Assembly: GCA_029288275.1 (NCBI GenBank)
Contig: JARIHM010000150.1
Location: 1 to 11,502, forward strand
Direction of reading: 5' to 3'
Source of the DNA: Candidatus Saccharimonadota bacterium
GTDB taxonomy: Bacteria > Patescibacteriota > Saccharimonadia > UBA4664
Length of the DNA: 11,502 nt
How positions within the stretch are numbered: position 1 is the first letter of the stretch; each line of letters starts with the position of its first letter. Below the pieces are notes generated by a model. That model worked only from the letters and a program-made list of their open reading frames with translations. It did no database searches and had not been told where the DNA came from. Positions 5,552-11,502 of the stretch are shown here, piece by piece. The position numbers and the translations under genes are program-made.

Positions 5552-6178
5552 ATGGCCGTAATCTTTCTGACCATCCGTTGCGCTGTACCAACACCGATAC
5601 TCGAAGAGGCCCGGCGGCAAGCCGCGGCTACGGAAAAACCGCTCCAGCTCGATGAGTCAGTCCACACCAGCGACCCGGCGGAGTTCGGCTGGAAAGGTCG
5701 CTTGATCCGAGTAGGCCAGACCCTTGCTAGCGGCAAGCAGTACGACGGCTTTGCCAATCTCTGCCGGCGAGCACAGGTCTATCAGCCCCAGTACTCTGAG
5801 GGCGGGACCTGCATTGATGACGGACGGCGCTGCCCCGACCCCAAAATCTACTTTCACGTAGTGACGCGGGTGCGAGTGGTAAGCCTCCTCAGGAAGGTGC
5901 TCTACGCATACGACGCAGATGATCCAATGGAGCACCTTATCCAGCAGGCCAGGCTAAATCTCCAGCGTCTTGCTGAGGCCGGCCAGGCCAACAGTGCCGC
6001 CAGCGCAGAACATCGCCGAGAGCTACGAGAGCTGCTGCGCTGTCTGATCGATCAGCGCTACCAGCTGGCCCAGGCAGGCACACAGGCGGTGCTCGGCGGA
6101 TTCCTCGATGAGTCACGAGCGCAGCGCCGGCTTTTAGCCGACAGTAGCCGAGCTGCCACCGAAGAGCTGGAGTCTTAA
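5552..6178 (+). CDS. Unknown soluble protein with five cysteines (208 aa)
   Basis: Not recognised. The first half (about residues 1-120) looks like a mixed alpha/beta fold and contains Cys10, Cys71, Cys87 and Cys94. The last two bracket a GTCIDDGRRCP turn that could bind a metal or form a disulphide, though the spacing matches no standard motif I know. From about residue 125 to the end the sequence is rich in Ala, Leu, Arg, Gln and Glu and reads as long amphipathic helices, possibly a coiled coil. No signal peptide or membrane segment is evident. The ATG is preceded by AGAGGAG. It is the second and last gene of the unit with the membrane protein at 5079 and is closed by the terminator at 6197. 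A cytoplasmic partner of that membrane protein is an inference only. Confidence 0.78.
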   Translation: MAVIFLTIRCAVPTPILEEARRQAAATEKPLQLDESVHTSDPAEFGWKGRLIRVGQTLASGKQYDGFANLCRRAQVYQPQYSEGGTCIDDGRRCPDPKIYFHVVTRVRVVSLLRKVLYAYDADDPMEHLIQQARLNLQRLAEAGQANSAASAEHRRELRELLRCLIDQRYQLAQAGTQAVLGGFLDESRAQRRLLADSSRAATEELES

Positions 6179-6196
6179 CGGCTCAGCACCCAAAGG

Positions 6197-6225
6197 GGCC
6201 CTGTTCATTTGAGCAGGGCCTTTTT
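6197..6225 (+). terminator. Intrinsic terminator of the 5079-6178 operon
   Basis: GGCCCTG (6197-6203) pairs with CAGGGCC (6214-6220). The stem can extend by three more pairs, including one wobble, to an ATTT loop, and TTTTT follows. It lies 18 bases past the TAA. Confidence 0.9.
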
Positions 6226-6266
6226 CTATGGCAATAGTTGCTGCGCGCTTTTTTTTGTGCCGTTAC

Positions 6267-6297
6267 CAAAAGCCCCGCTTTGGTAGCGGGGCTTTTG
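6267..6297. terminator. Bidirectional terminator downstream of nusA
   Basis: CAAAAGCCCCGC (6267-6278) and GCGGGGCTTTTG (6286-6297) form a 12-bp stem around a 7-base loop, with a U-run on either strand. It ends nusA transcription and backs up the terminator at 6197. An overlapping ACCAAA/TTTGGT pairing (6265-6270 with 6279-6284) could form a weaker alternative fold. Confidence 0.9.
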
Positions 6298-6322
6298 TCG
6301 GTGACGCGCAACGAACGAAGGG

Positions 6323-7594
6323 TTAGTCGGCGTCCTGGCCGCTCAGCGGATCAGCCTGAGTACCGGTGGCTTCCTCATCCATGGCCGGGTCAATGCCGTC
6401 CTCGGCATTAATAGCAGCGATGAGGTCGCCCTCTAGGTCGCGCTTGGCCGGCCGGTCTTCGGCCGCCTCGGCCACCGCCTCAACCCGGCTCTCATCGGCC
6501 GAGATGATATCGATATTCCAGCCAGTCAGCTTGGCGGCTAGGCGGACATTCTGACCCTGCTTACCAATCGCAAGGCTCAGCTGGTCCTCGGGCACCCGCA
6601 CCACGGCCTTCTTATCGGCCTCGTTGAGCGTCACGCTCAGCACCTTGGTGGGTGAGAGCGCGTTCGAGATGTACTGCTCAGGCTCCTCGGCGTAAGGAAT
6701 AATGTCGATCTTTTCTTCGCCCAGATCGCTCATAACGGCCTGCACACGACTGCCACGACCGCCCACAAAGGTACCTACGGCATCCACACCAGCTGCGTGC
6801 GACCGTACCGCCACCTTGCTGCGTACGCCGGCCTCGCGGGCGATGTTCATAATCTCGACAGTGCCGGCCTCGATCTCTGGCACTTCCAGCTCAAACAAGT
6901 GACGTACCATATTAGCATGCGCCCGGCTTAGGACGATCTGCGGCCCCCGGGCTGTCTGCTCCACGCGTACCACGTACACCTTGGTGCGCATACCAGTGTA
7001 ATACCGCTCGGTCGGGATCTGCTCGCCAGCAAACAGCACGCCGGTAGCTTTGCCCAGATCTACGTAAGTAATGTTGCCCTCGACCCGCTGCACGGTGCCA
7101 TTGAGCACCAGGCCCTCTTTGTCCTTGTACTCGGTAAAGACGATCTCGCGCTCCGCCTCGCGCAGCCGTTGAATGATCACCTGCTTGGCGGTCTGGGCCG
7201 CCACTCGGCCAAAGTCCTCGGGGAAGACTTCCATCTCTACCAGGTATGGACCGACGCCCTCTTCGATAACCTCACCGGTCTCTTCATCAACGACATCAGC
7301 GATGATCTCGCGTACCTCGGCCTTCTTGTCGATCTTTTTAGCTTCAGTTAGACCAATTTGCAGATCTTCGTTCTCCACTTCACCGTCGGCTACCACGGCC
7401 TTGCTGACAAAGATGCGCACATCACCAGTGACTTGGTCAAGCTCAGCGCGAGCCTCTTGATCCTTATCGGAATAGTCTTTCTTGTAGGCTGCAGCTAGGG
7501 CTGCCTCCACCGTCTCAATGACGATGTCACGTGGTAGGTTCTTCTCTTCGGAAAGAAGGTTGATAGCTGCTAAAAAGTTTGGCGTTGATGACAT
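6323..7594 (-). CDS. nusA: Transcription termination/antitermination factor NusA
   Basis: NusA binds RNA polymerase and nascent RNA and modulates pausing, termination and antitermination. The 423-aa product has an N-terminal RNAP-binding domain (about 1-155), an S1 domain (about 161-225), KH1 with its VGGRG turn (277-281) and the EKIDII core, and KH2 with IGKQGQN (343-349) and LTGWNIDI. After KH2 comes an acidic tail of about 55 residues without the AR repeats of proteobacterial NusA. The N-domain carries an insertion of roughly 20 residues near 93-115 compared with Bacillus NusA (about 370 aa). The ATG follows AAGGA with eight-base spacing. Unusually, rimP, rnpM (ylxR) and infB do not flank it: it is a single-gene unit with its own promoter and terminator. 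The sequence suits a Gram-positive or Patescibacteria-like organism. Confidence 0.96.
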   Translation of the reverse strand: MSSTPNFLAAINLLSEEKNLPRDIVIETVEAALAAAYKKDYSDKDQEARAELDQVTGDVRIFVSKAVVADGEVENEDLQIGLTEAKKIDKKAEVREIIADVVDEETGEVIEEGVGPYLVEMEVFPEDFGRVAAQTAKQVIIQRLREAEREIVFTEYKDKEGLVLNGTVQRVEGNITYVDLGKATGVLFAGEQIPTERYYTGMRTKVYVVRVEQTARGPQIVLSRAHANMVRHLFELEVPEIEAGTVEIMNIAREAGVRSKVAVRSHAAGVDAVGTFVGGRGSRVQAVMSDLGEEKIDIIPYAEEPEQYISNALSPTKVLSVTLNEADKKAVVRVPEDQLSLAIGKQGQNVRLAAKLTGWNIDIISADESRVEAVAEAAEDRPAKRDLEGDLIAAINAEDGIDPAMDEEATGTQADPLSGQDAD

Positions 7595-7646
7595 AGGATA
7601 AATCCTTATTATTCAATTGTGTTATGTAATTGTTGGACCCAAAAAT

Positions 7647-7662
7647 ATCGGCCACGGCCGAT
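7647..7662 (-). promoter_or_regulatory. Hairpin at the 5' end of the nusA transcript
   Basis: ATCGGCC and GGCCGAT flank a two-base centre, so in practice five or six pairs form with a short loop. ATTTTT follows on the minus strand (7641-7645 reading downward). It begins within a few bases of the predicted nusA transcript start, making it a 5'-terminal stem. It might stabilise the mRNA or cause pausing; the T-tract resembles an attenuator, but the stem is short. Confidence 0.35.
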
Positions 7663-7670
7663 TACTCATA

Positions 7671-7699
7671 ATTATATGCTGATCCGGCCTCAGATGCAA
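7671..7699 (-). promoter_or_regulatory. nusA promoter
   Basis: On the minus strand TTGCAT (7694-7699), a 17-bp spacer and a perfect TATAAT (7671-7676). The expected transcript start is near 7664, giving a leader of about 70 bases. Confidence 0.83.
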
Positions 7700-7717
7700 C
7701 GGCCGTTAACGCGCAAA

Positions 7718-7749
7718 CCCGCCTAAGATGCGGTTGCATCTTAGGCGGG
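7718..7749 (-). terminator. Terminator of the NYN-like gene
   Basis: CCCGCCTAAGATGC and its exact complement form a 14-bp stem with a four-base loop. On the minus strand only TTT then GCGCGTT follows, a weak U-tract. The stem includes the gene's TAA stop codon (7741-7743). It separates this gene from the nusA promoter. Confidence 0.7.
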
Positions 7750-8346
7750 CTCCGACATTGAAATACCTGATTCAACTCGATCTGGAATAATACTGAGGAG
7801 CTCATCCAGATCTACCCAATTGTCAGTCCAATCCTGACTACGGCCCCATGCAGCAGAGCCCACGAGTACTACCTCTCTCCCCAGAGTCTCGTCTTGCTCA
7901 TTGGTAAAGCGGTTGTAGCCACGTCGTAACTCCTGCGCAAATTCGTCGGCGCCTCCATCACTCGTTACAATAACGAGGGTCTGATAGTGATCAACGAGCT
8001 TCCAAGCATTGCGGTACATGTCATCGTCAGGGTAACCTGGCTGCTGATATCCAGCCGCAAAGGCGTGGCCAACCTCCAAGCAGTAGAGCGAGGGGTCGTC
8101 CATGGTAGCCTGGTAGACCGACTGGTACCCGCGCACAATCGTCCGAAAGACGCAGGTGTTTACAAGCAGATCGATGCCGGTCAGATCCGGCACCCGTCGG
8201 ACGATCTCGTCCAAACTGATGATTCGTTCGAGGAGCCCAAGGTGACCGTCCAGATTGTCCTTATCGACAATCAGCAGCCCAGGGTTCTCTACCGAAGTCT
8301 CGCCTTCCACCCGTGGTGCGGGAATCAGGTGGTGCGGCAGTGCCAT
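7741..8346 (-). CDS. Possible NYN/PIN-like ribonuclease (201 aa)
   Basis: No firm family match, but the order of motifs fits an NYN (PIN-like) metal-dependent RNase. LLIVDKDNLDGH (24-35) resembles the VDxxN strand and loop that begin NYN domains. An acidic patch PDDDM (106-110) comes before a helix. VIVTSDGGADEF (125-136) resembles the SGDxDF motif. REVVLVGSAAWG (157-168) is a final strand, and NWVDLDEL (176-183) matches the common FIDLDEL-like end. D28, D107-109, D130 and D134 would be the candidate metal ligands. The ATG at 8346 is preferred to an in-frame start at 8400 because AAGGGAGG lies six bases upstream of it and because 8400 coincides with the -10 box. It is transcribed divergently from tldD, with its own promoter and terminator. 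The function is inferred from a motif pattern only. Confidence 0.75.
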   Translation of the reverse strand: MALPHHLIPAPRVEGETSVENPGLLIVDKDNLDGHLGLLERIISLDEIVRRVPDLTGIDLLVNTCVFRTIVRGYQSVYQATMDDPSLYCLEVGHAFAAGYQQPGYPDDDMYRNAWKLVDHYQTLVIVTSDGGADEFAQELRRGYNRFTNEQDETLGREVVLVGSAAWGRSQDWTDNWVDLDELLSIIPDRVESGISMSEPA

Positions 8347-8399
8347 GGGCAACCTCCCTTCTGGGGTAGGTAATGGGTATTTCAAGTTCCGGGATAGCA

Positions 8400-8428
8400 A
8401 TTGTAAAACAAAAATCTTAGCGTGGCAA
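8400..8428 (-). promoter_or_regulatory. Promoter of the NYN-like gene
   Basis: On the minus strand TTGCCA (8423-8428), a 17-bp T-rich spacer and TACAAT (8400-8405), each five of six to consensus. Back to back with the candidate tldD promoter. Confidence 0.7.
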
Positions 8429-8436
8429 GAGGTTAC

Positions 8437-8465
8437 TTGCTCCGAACGATTCAGGCGCCTACACT
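8437..8465 (+). promoter_or_regulatory. Candidate promoter of tldD-tldE
   Basis: TTGCTC (8437-8442), a 17-bp spacer and TACACT (8460-8465), each four of six to consensus. The leader to the ATG at 8508 would be about 36 bases. Confidence 0.5.
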
Positions 8466-8507
8466 AAGGAAGATATTGGTTGTTTTGATTGACGCGAAAG
8501 GATTGCC

Positions 8508-10010
8508 ATGCCCCATTCTGTTGATGCCGCCTTCCTTGCGCTCCCCTATGAAAAGCTTGCGGCCCATGCCCTGGAGACGGCCACGCACCAGGGCGCTCGC
8601 TATGCAGATTTTCGGTTTGAGCGCTTAAAAGGCCAGGATATCCACCTCCGTAATACGAGCATAGAGCAGCTCAGCAATAGCGATACGGTAGGCTACGCCG
8701 TGCGCCTGGTATACAACAAGGCCTGGGGTTTTGCCGCCGGCTATGAGCTCACTACTGCAGCTGTAGAACGAACCGTAACCGAGGCCGTAGCCGTAGCAAA
8801 GCAGCTGGCAGCGCTCGGTGCCGATCCGGTGGAACTAGCTCCGGAGCCAGTGCACAAGGGCACCTACGTGTCGGCCTATGAGGTGAACCCATTTGAAGTG
8901 CCAGATGCAGATAAGGTTACATTTTTGACCAGCATCAATCAGGCGGTACTGGCTAGTAAGCAGGCAACCTATGCCGATTTCAGCCTCAGCCAGGTACTAG
9001 AAAACAAGTTCTTTGCCTCCACTGAAGGCACGCGCACTACGCAACAGCGGGTGCGGGTGCATGGCAACTTTAATGCCGTACGCGTTGATCCCAAGACTGG
9101 TACCTTCGATAGCATGCGTTCGCTGGCAGCGCCTGTGGGCCGTGGCTGGGAATACATGACGAAAGGCTACGACTTCATGGCTGCGGCCCAGGAGATCCCC
9201 GGTCTTCTCGAGGAAAAGATGGCCGCTAAATCGGTAGAGGCTGGACGTTACGATCTAGTCATCGATCCGACCAACCTGTGGTTGACTATCCACGAATCAA
9301 TCGGCCATGCCACCGAGTTCGACCGCGTGCTTGGCTACGAGGCTAACTATGCCGGCACTTCGTTCGCCACGCTCGACAAACTAGGTAAGCTTCAGTACGG
9401 CTCGCCGTTCATGCACGTTACTGGCGACCGCGTGGCCGAACATGGCTTGTCTACCATCGGTTGGGATGATGAAGGCGTGGCCGGCCAGCAATGGGATCTC
9501 ATTAAGGACGGCGTGCTGGTAGGCTACCAACTTAACCGCCAAATGGCGCTCAAGCTCGGCCTAAAGCGTTCCAACGGCTGTGCCTTCGCTGACTCACCCG
9601 GCAACGTGCCGATCCAGCGCATGGCCAATGTCTCGCTCCAGCCCGCGGCCGACGACACCACCACTCAAGAGCTGATTAGCCGGGTGGAGCGCGGCATTTA
9701 CATCATGGGTGATAATAGCTGGTCGATCGACATGCAGCGCTACAACTTCCAGTTTACCGGCCAGCGCTTTTATGAGATTAAGAATGGTAAAATTGTCGGC
9801 CAGCTCAAGGATGTGGCCTACCAGGCTACCACGACCGATTTCTGGAACAGCATGGAGGCCGTGGGCGGCCGCAATACCTACGTGCTAGGTGGCGCCTTTA
9901 ATTGTGGCAAGGGCCAGCCTGGCCAGGTAGCACCAGTGTCACATGGTTGTCCGTCGGCACTATTCCGCAGTATCAACGTCCTTAATACTGCTCAGGAGGG
10001 CACGGCATGA
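8508..10010 (+). CDS. tldD: TldD, zinc metalloprotease subunit
   Basis: TldD is the catalytic subunit of the cytoplasmic TldD/TldE heterodimer, a protease that degrades unfolded peptides threaded into its cavity. In Escherichia coli it processes microcin B17 and removes the CcdA antitoxin. The 500-aa product has the HExxxH zinc motif as HESIGH (262-267), followed by LGYEANYAGTSFAT (275-288), and the CGKGQPGQ segment near the C-terminus (C466), which I take as the third metal ligand of the family. It ends in SHGCPSALFRS before a short tail. Length fits the family (about 480-510 aa). The ATG follows AAAGGA by a few bases. Its TGA overlaps the tldE ATG as ATGA. The wording of the motifs recalls actinobacterial TldD more than the E. 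coli form. Confidence 0.95.
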   Translation: MPHSVDAAFLALPYEKLAAHALETATHQGARYADFRFERLKGQDIHLRNTSIEQLSNSDTVGYAVRLVYNKAWGFAAGYELTTAAVERTVTEAVAVAKQLAALGADPVELAPEPVHKGTYVSAYEVNPFEVPDADKVTFLTSINQAVLASKQATYADFSLSQVLENKFFASTEGTRTTQQRVRVHGNFNAVRVDPKTGTFDSMRSLAAPVGRGWEYMTKGYDFMAAAQEIPGLLEEKMAAKSVEAGRYDLVIDPTNLWLTIHESIGHATEFDRVLGYEANYAGTSFATLDKLGKLQYGSPFMHVTGDRVAEHGLSTIGWDDEGVAGQQWDLIKDGVLVGYQLNRQMALKLGLKRSNGCAFADSPGNVPIQRMANVSLQPAADDTTTQELISRVERGIYIMGDNSWSIDMQRYNFQFTGQRFYEIKNGKIVGQLKDVAYQATTTDFWNSMEAVGGRNTYVLGGAFNCGKGQPGQVAPVSHGCPSALFRSINVLNTAQEGTA

Positions 10011-11374
10011 AATCAACCGAGATTATCGACCGGATCTTGAGCCTGTCTCAGGCTGATGACTGTATCGCCATCGTCGAAGAATCAAGCCTAGCGAACGTGC
10101 GATGGGCCAACAACGCCACCACTACCAATGGTCTGTCGACTAGCCGCACGGTGCTCGTTATTGCTATTCGCGACCGGCGCGTTGGTACGGTGCTGCGGCG
10201 GTACGTGGATGAAGCCGGCCTAGAGGCGCTGGTGCGCGAGGCCGAGAGCGCCTGCGAATTGCGGGAGCCGGCTGAAGACTTTGCCGAGCTGGAGGGCCAA
10301 ACCGAGACTCCGGCCAATTGGGAGGCGCCAGCTATTGCCACCAATACTGCTGTTTTTAAGCCACTAATTAAACCGCTCGCGCAAGCCTTTAGCCAGGCCG
10401 AGGCCGAGAGCCAGCGTCTGTTCGGTTATGCCGAGCATAGCCGAACCACTACCTGGCTGGCCAATTCGCGCGGACTCAAGCGCCGCCATGATCAGAACAA
10501 GGGCCAGATCGAGATGACCGCCAAGACGGCCGACTTTGCTGCCTCTAGCTGGATTGGCCAGGCCACGGCTGATTTTACTGATGTGGACGCCGGAGCCCTC
10601 GTGACTAGTCTGCGCCAGCGGCTGGAGTGGTCCAAGACCAAAGTAGAGCTACCGGCCGGACTCTACGATACCCTGCTGCAGCCTTCGGCCGTGGCCGACC
10701 TTCTCATCTACGCCTACTGGACGGCCGCCGCGCGTGACGCCGACGAAGGCCGCACCGTCTTTGGTAAGGCGGGTGGCGGCACCAAGCTGGGCCAGCAGCT
10801 GGCACCGGCTGGGGTAAACCTCTATTCCGACCCAGCCGAATCCGGCCTTGAAGTAGCCAATTTCGAAGTCGTCGGCGGTAGCAGTTCGTACGCCTCGGTC
10901 TTCGACAACGGTGTGAGCCTTTCGCGCACCAACTGGATTGAAGACGGTAAACTGGCGCATTTGATTACCCCGCGTTCCTGGGCTGCTCACCAGAATACTA
11001 CCGCTACGCCCTATATCGACAACCTTATTATGGCTACACCCGGTACCAAATCGCTTGAGGACATGATTGCTGGCGTTAAACGCGGGCTGCTCGTTACCTG
11101 CCTATGGTACATTCGCGAAGTCGATCCCCAGCGATTACTCCTCACCGGGCTTACGCGCGATGGCGTTTTCCTGATTGAAGATGGCCAGATCAAGGGCGTG
11201 GTCAATAACTTCCGTTTCAATATGAGCCCGGTAGAGATGCTGAGTGCCATTACCGAGAGCGGTGCCACAGTACCGACCCTGGCACGCGAGTGGGGCGACT
11301 ACTTTACCTTTGCTAAAATGCCACCGCTGCTTATCCGAGACTTCAACATGAGCTCGGTATCGCAGGCCACCTAG
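10007..11374 (+). CDS. tldE: TldE/PmbA, partner subunit of TldD protease
   Basis: TldE (PmbA) pairs with TldD to build the closed proteolytic chamber; it shares the fold but lacks the metal site, and no HExxxH is present here. The 455-aa product is full length (E. coli PmbA is 450). Diagnostic stretches include LYSDPAESGLEVANFEV (272-288), ERGLLVTCLWYIREVDPQ-like sequence after residue 350, the GLTRDGVFLIEDGQ and VNNFRFNMSP segments, and an end at DFNMSSVSQA. These recall actinobacterial homologues. The ATG overlaps the tldD stop by four bases (ATGA) and is preceded by AGGAGG inside tldD, so translation is coupled and near-equal amounts are expected. No terminator was seen after it: its TAG shares a CTAG with the stop of the convergent gene. 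Confidence 0.93.
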   Translation: MKSTEIIDRILSLSQADDCIAIVEESSLANVRWANNATTTNGLSTSRTVLVIAIRDRRVGTVLRRYVDEAGLEALVREAESACELREPAEDFAELEGQTETPANWEAPAIATNTAVFKPLIKPLAQAFSQAEAESQRLFGYAEHSRTTTWLANSRGLKRRHDQNKGQIEMTAKTADFAASSWIGQATADFTDVDAGALVTSLRQRLEWSKTKVELPAGLYDTLLQPSAVADLLIYAYWTAAARDADEGRTVFGKAGGGTKLGQQLAPAGVNLYSDPAESGLEVANFEVVGGSSSYASVFDNGVSLSRTNWIEDGKLAHLITPRSWAAHQNTTATPYIDNLIMATPGTKSLEDMIAGVKRGLLVTCLWYIREVDPQRLLLTGLTRDGVFLIEDGQIKGVVNNFRFNMSPVEMLSAITESGATVPTLAREWGDYFTFAKMPPLLIRDFNMSSVSQAT

Positions 11375-11502
11375 TCGCCGATGGCGCTCGGTAGGTAATC
11401 AATAATGGCCTGATCAAGCTCGCCCGCCACGCTGATGATATCAATTTGATAATCGCCGGAGTGATGGCTGGTCTGATTCCAAGCCAGCGCGGCGCGGCGC
11501 AG
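11371..11502 (-). CDS. C-terminal fragment, probable YraN/UPF0102 family protein (partial)
   Basis: Only 43 residues and the TAG stop lie in the window; the gene continues beyond its end. The sequence reads LRRAALAWNQ at the start, then YQIDIISVAGEL and a closing AIIDYLPSAIGD. The layout (a basic helix ending in A..W, an aromatic.hD(V/I)I strand, then a short helix before the end) matches the C-terminus of YraN/UPF0102 proteins, predicted nuclease-fold proteins of unclear role. The match is short, so the family call is tentative. Confidence 0.55.
   Translation of the reverse strand: MRRAALAWNQTSHHSGDYQIDIISVAGELDQAIIDYLPSAIGD

Noticed and set aside
6231..6256. GCAA-TAG-TTGC followed by TGCGCGC and a run of eight T as another terminator
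   Set aside because: The stem has only four pairs and is separated from the T-run by seven bases; two convincing terminators already flank it.
7595..7606. AGGAT-TT-ATCCT (minus strand) as a hairpin hiding the nusA ribosome site
   Set aside because: The centre is only two bases, so few pairs can form in RNA; likely too weak to act as a switch.

Overview
The window is about 11.5 kb of dense bacterial DNA of moderately high GC. It uses the standard code, with TGA as a real stop. It begins at a contig edge: the first 16 bases match the end of the Nextera transposase mosaic end, and radA is cut off there. ClpC and NusA resemble the divergent, Gram-positive-like forms I associate with Patescibacteria (CPR), possibly Saccharibacteria. 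The TldD/TldE pair reads more like actinobacterial versions. The taxonomic placement is inference from remembered family features and was not tested.

Layout. (1) 17-875, minus: radA, lacking its C-terminal third. (2) 927-1675, plus: a promoter, a 60-aa two-helix membrane protein, a 152-aa unknown protein and a terminator. (3) 1678-2293, plus: a strong promoter, a 146-aa unknown protein that looks like a paralogue of the 152-aa protein but has about 90% GC at third codon positions, then three hairpins in a row, the last a bidirectional terminator. (4) 2292-4935, minus: clpC with a perfect CIRCE operator over its promoter. (5) 5002-6225, plus: a two-gene operon of unknown function (a membrane protein and a cysteine-containing soluble protein) with a palindrome at its promoter. 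(6) 6267-7699, minus: nusA with its own promoter. (7) 7718-8428, minus: a 201-aa protein that I read tentatively as a NYN/PIN-like nuclease. (8) 8437-11374, plus: a tldD-tldE protease operon. (9) 11371-11502, minus: the C-terminal tail of a probable YraN/UPF0102 protein, whose stop codon overlaps that of tldE.

The recognisable genes are housekeeping: recombination (RadA), protein quality control (ClpC), transcription elongation and termination (NusA) and peptide proteolysis (TldDE). clpC and radA keep the relative order and strand of the Bacillus clpC-radA operon, but opposite-strand small genes now separate them. Those genes (990-2186), the two-gene operon at 5079-6178 and the NYN-like protein are the least explained parts. 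Promoters are mostly readable sigma-70 types with 16-17 bp spacers, and most units end in a recognisable intrinsic terminator. No tRNA, rRNA, CRISPR array or insertion sequence was recognised, and no stretch longer than 300 bases lacks a gene.
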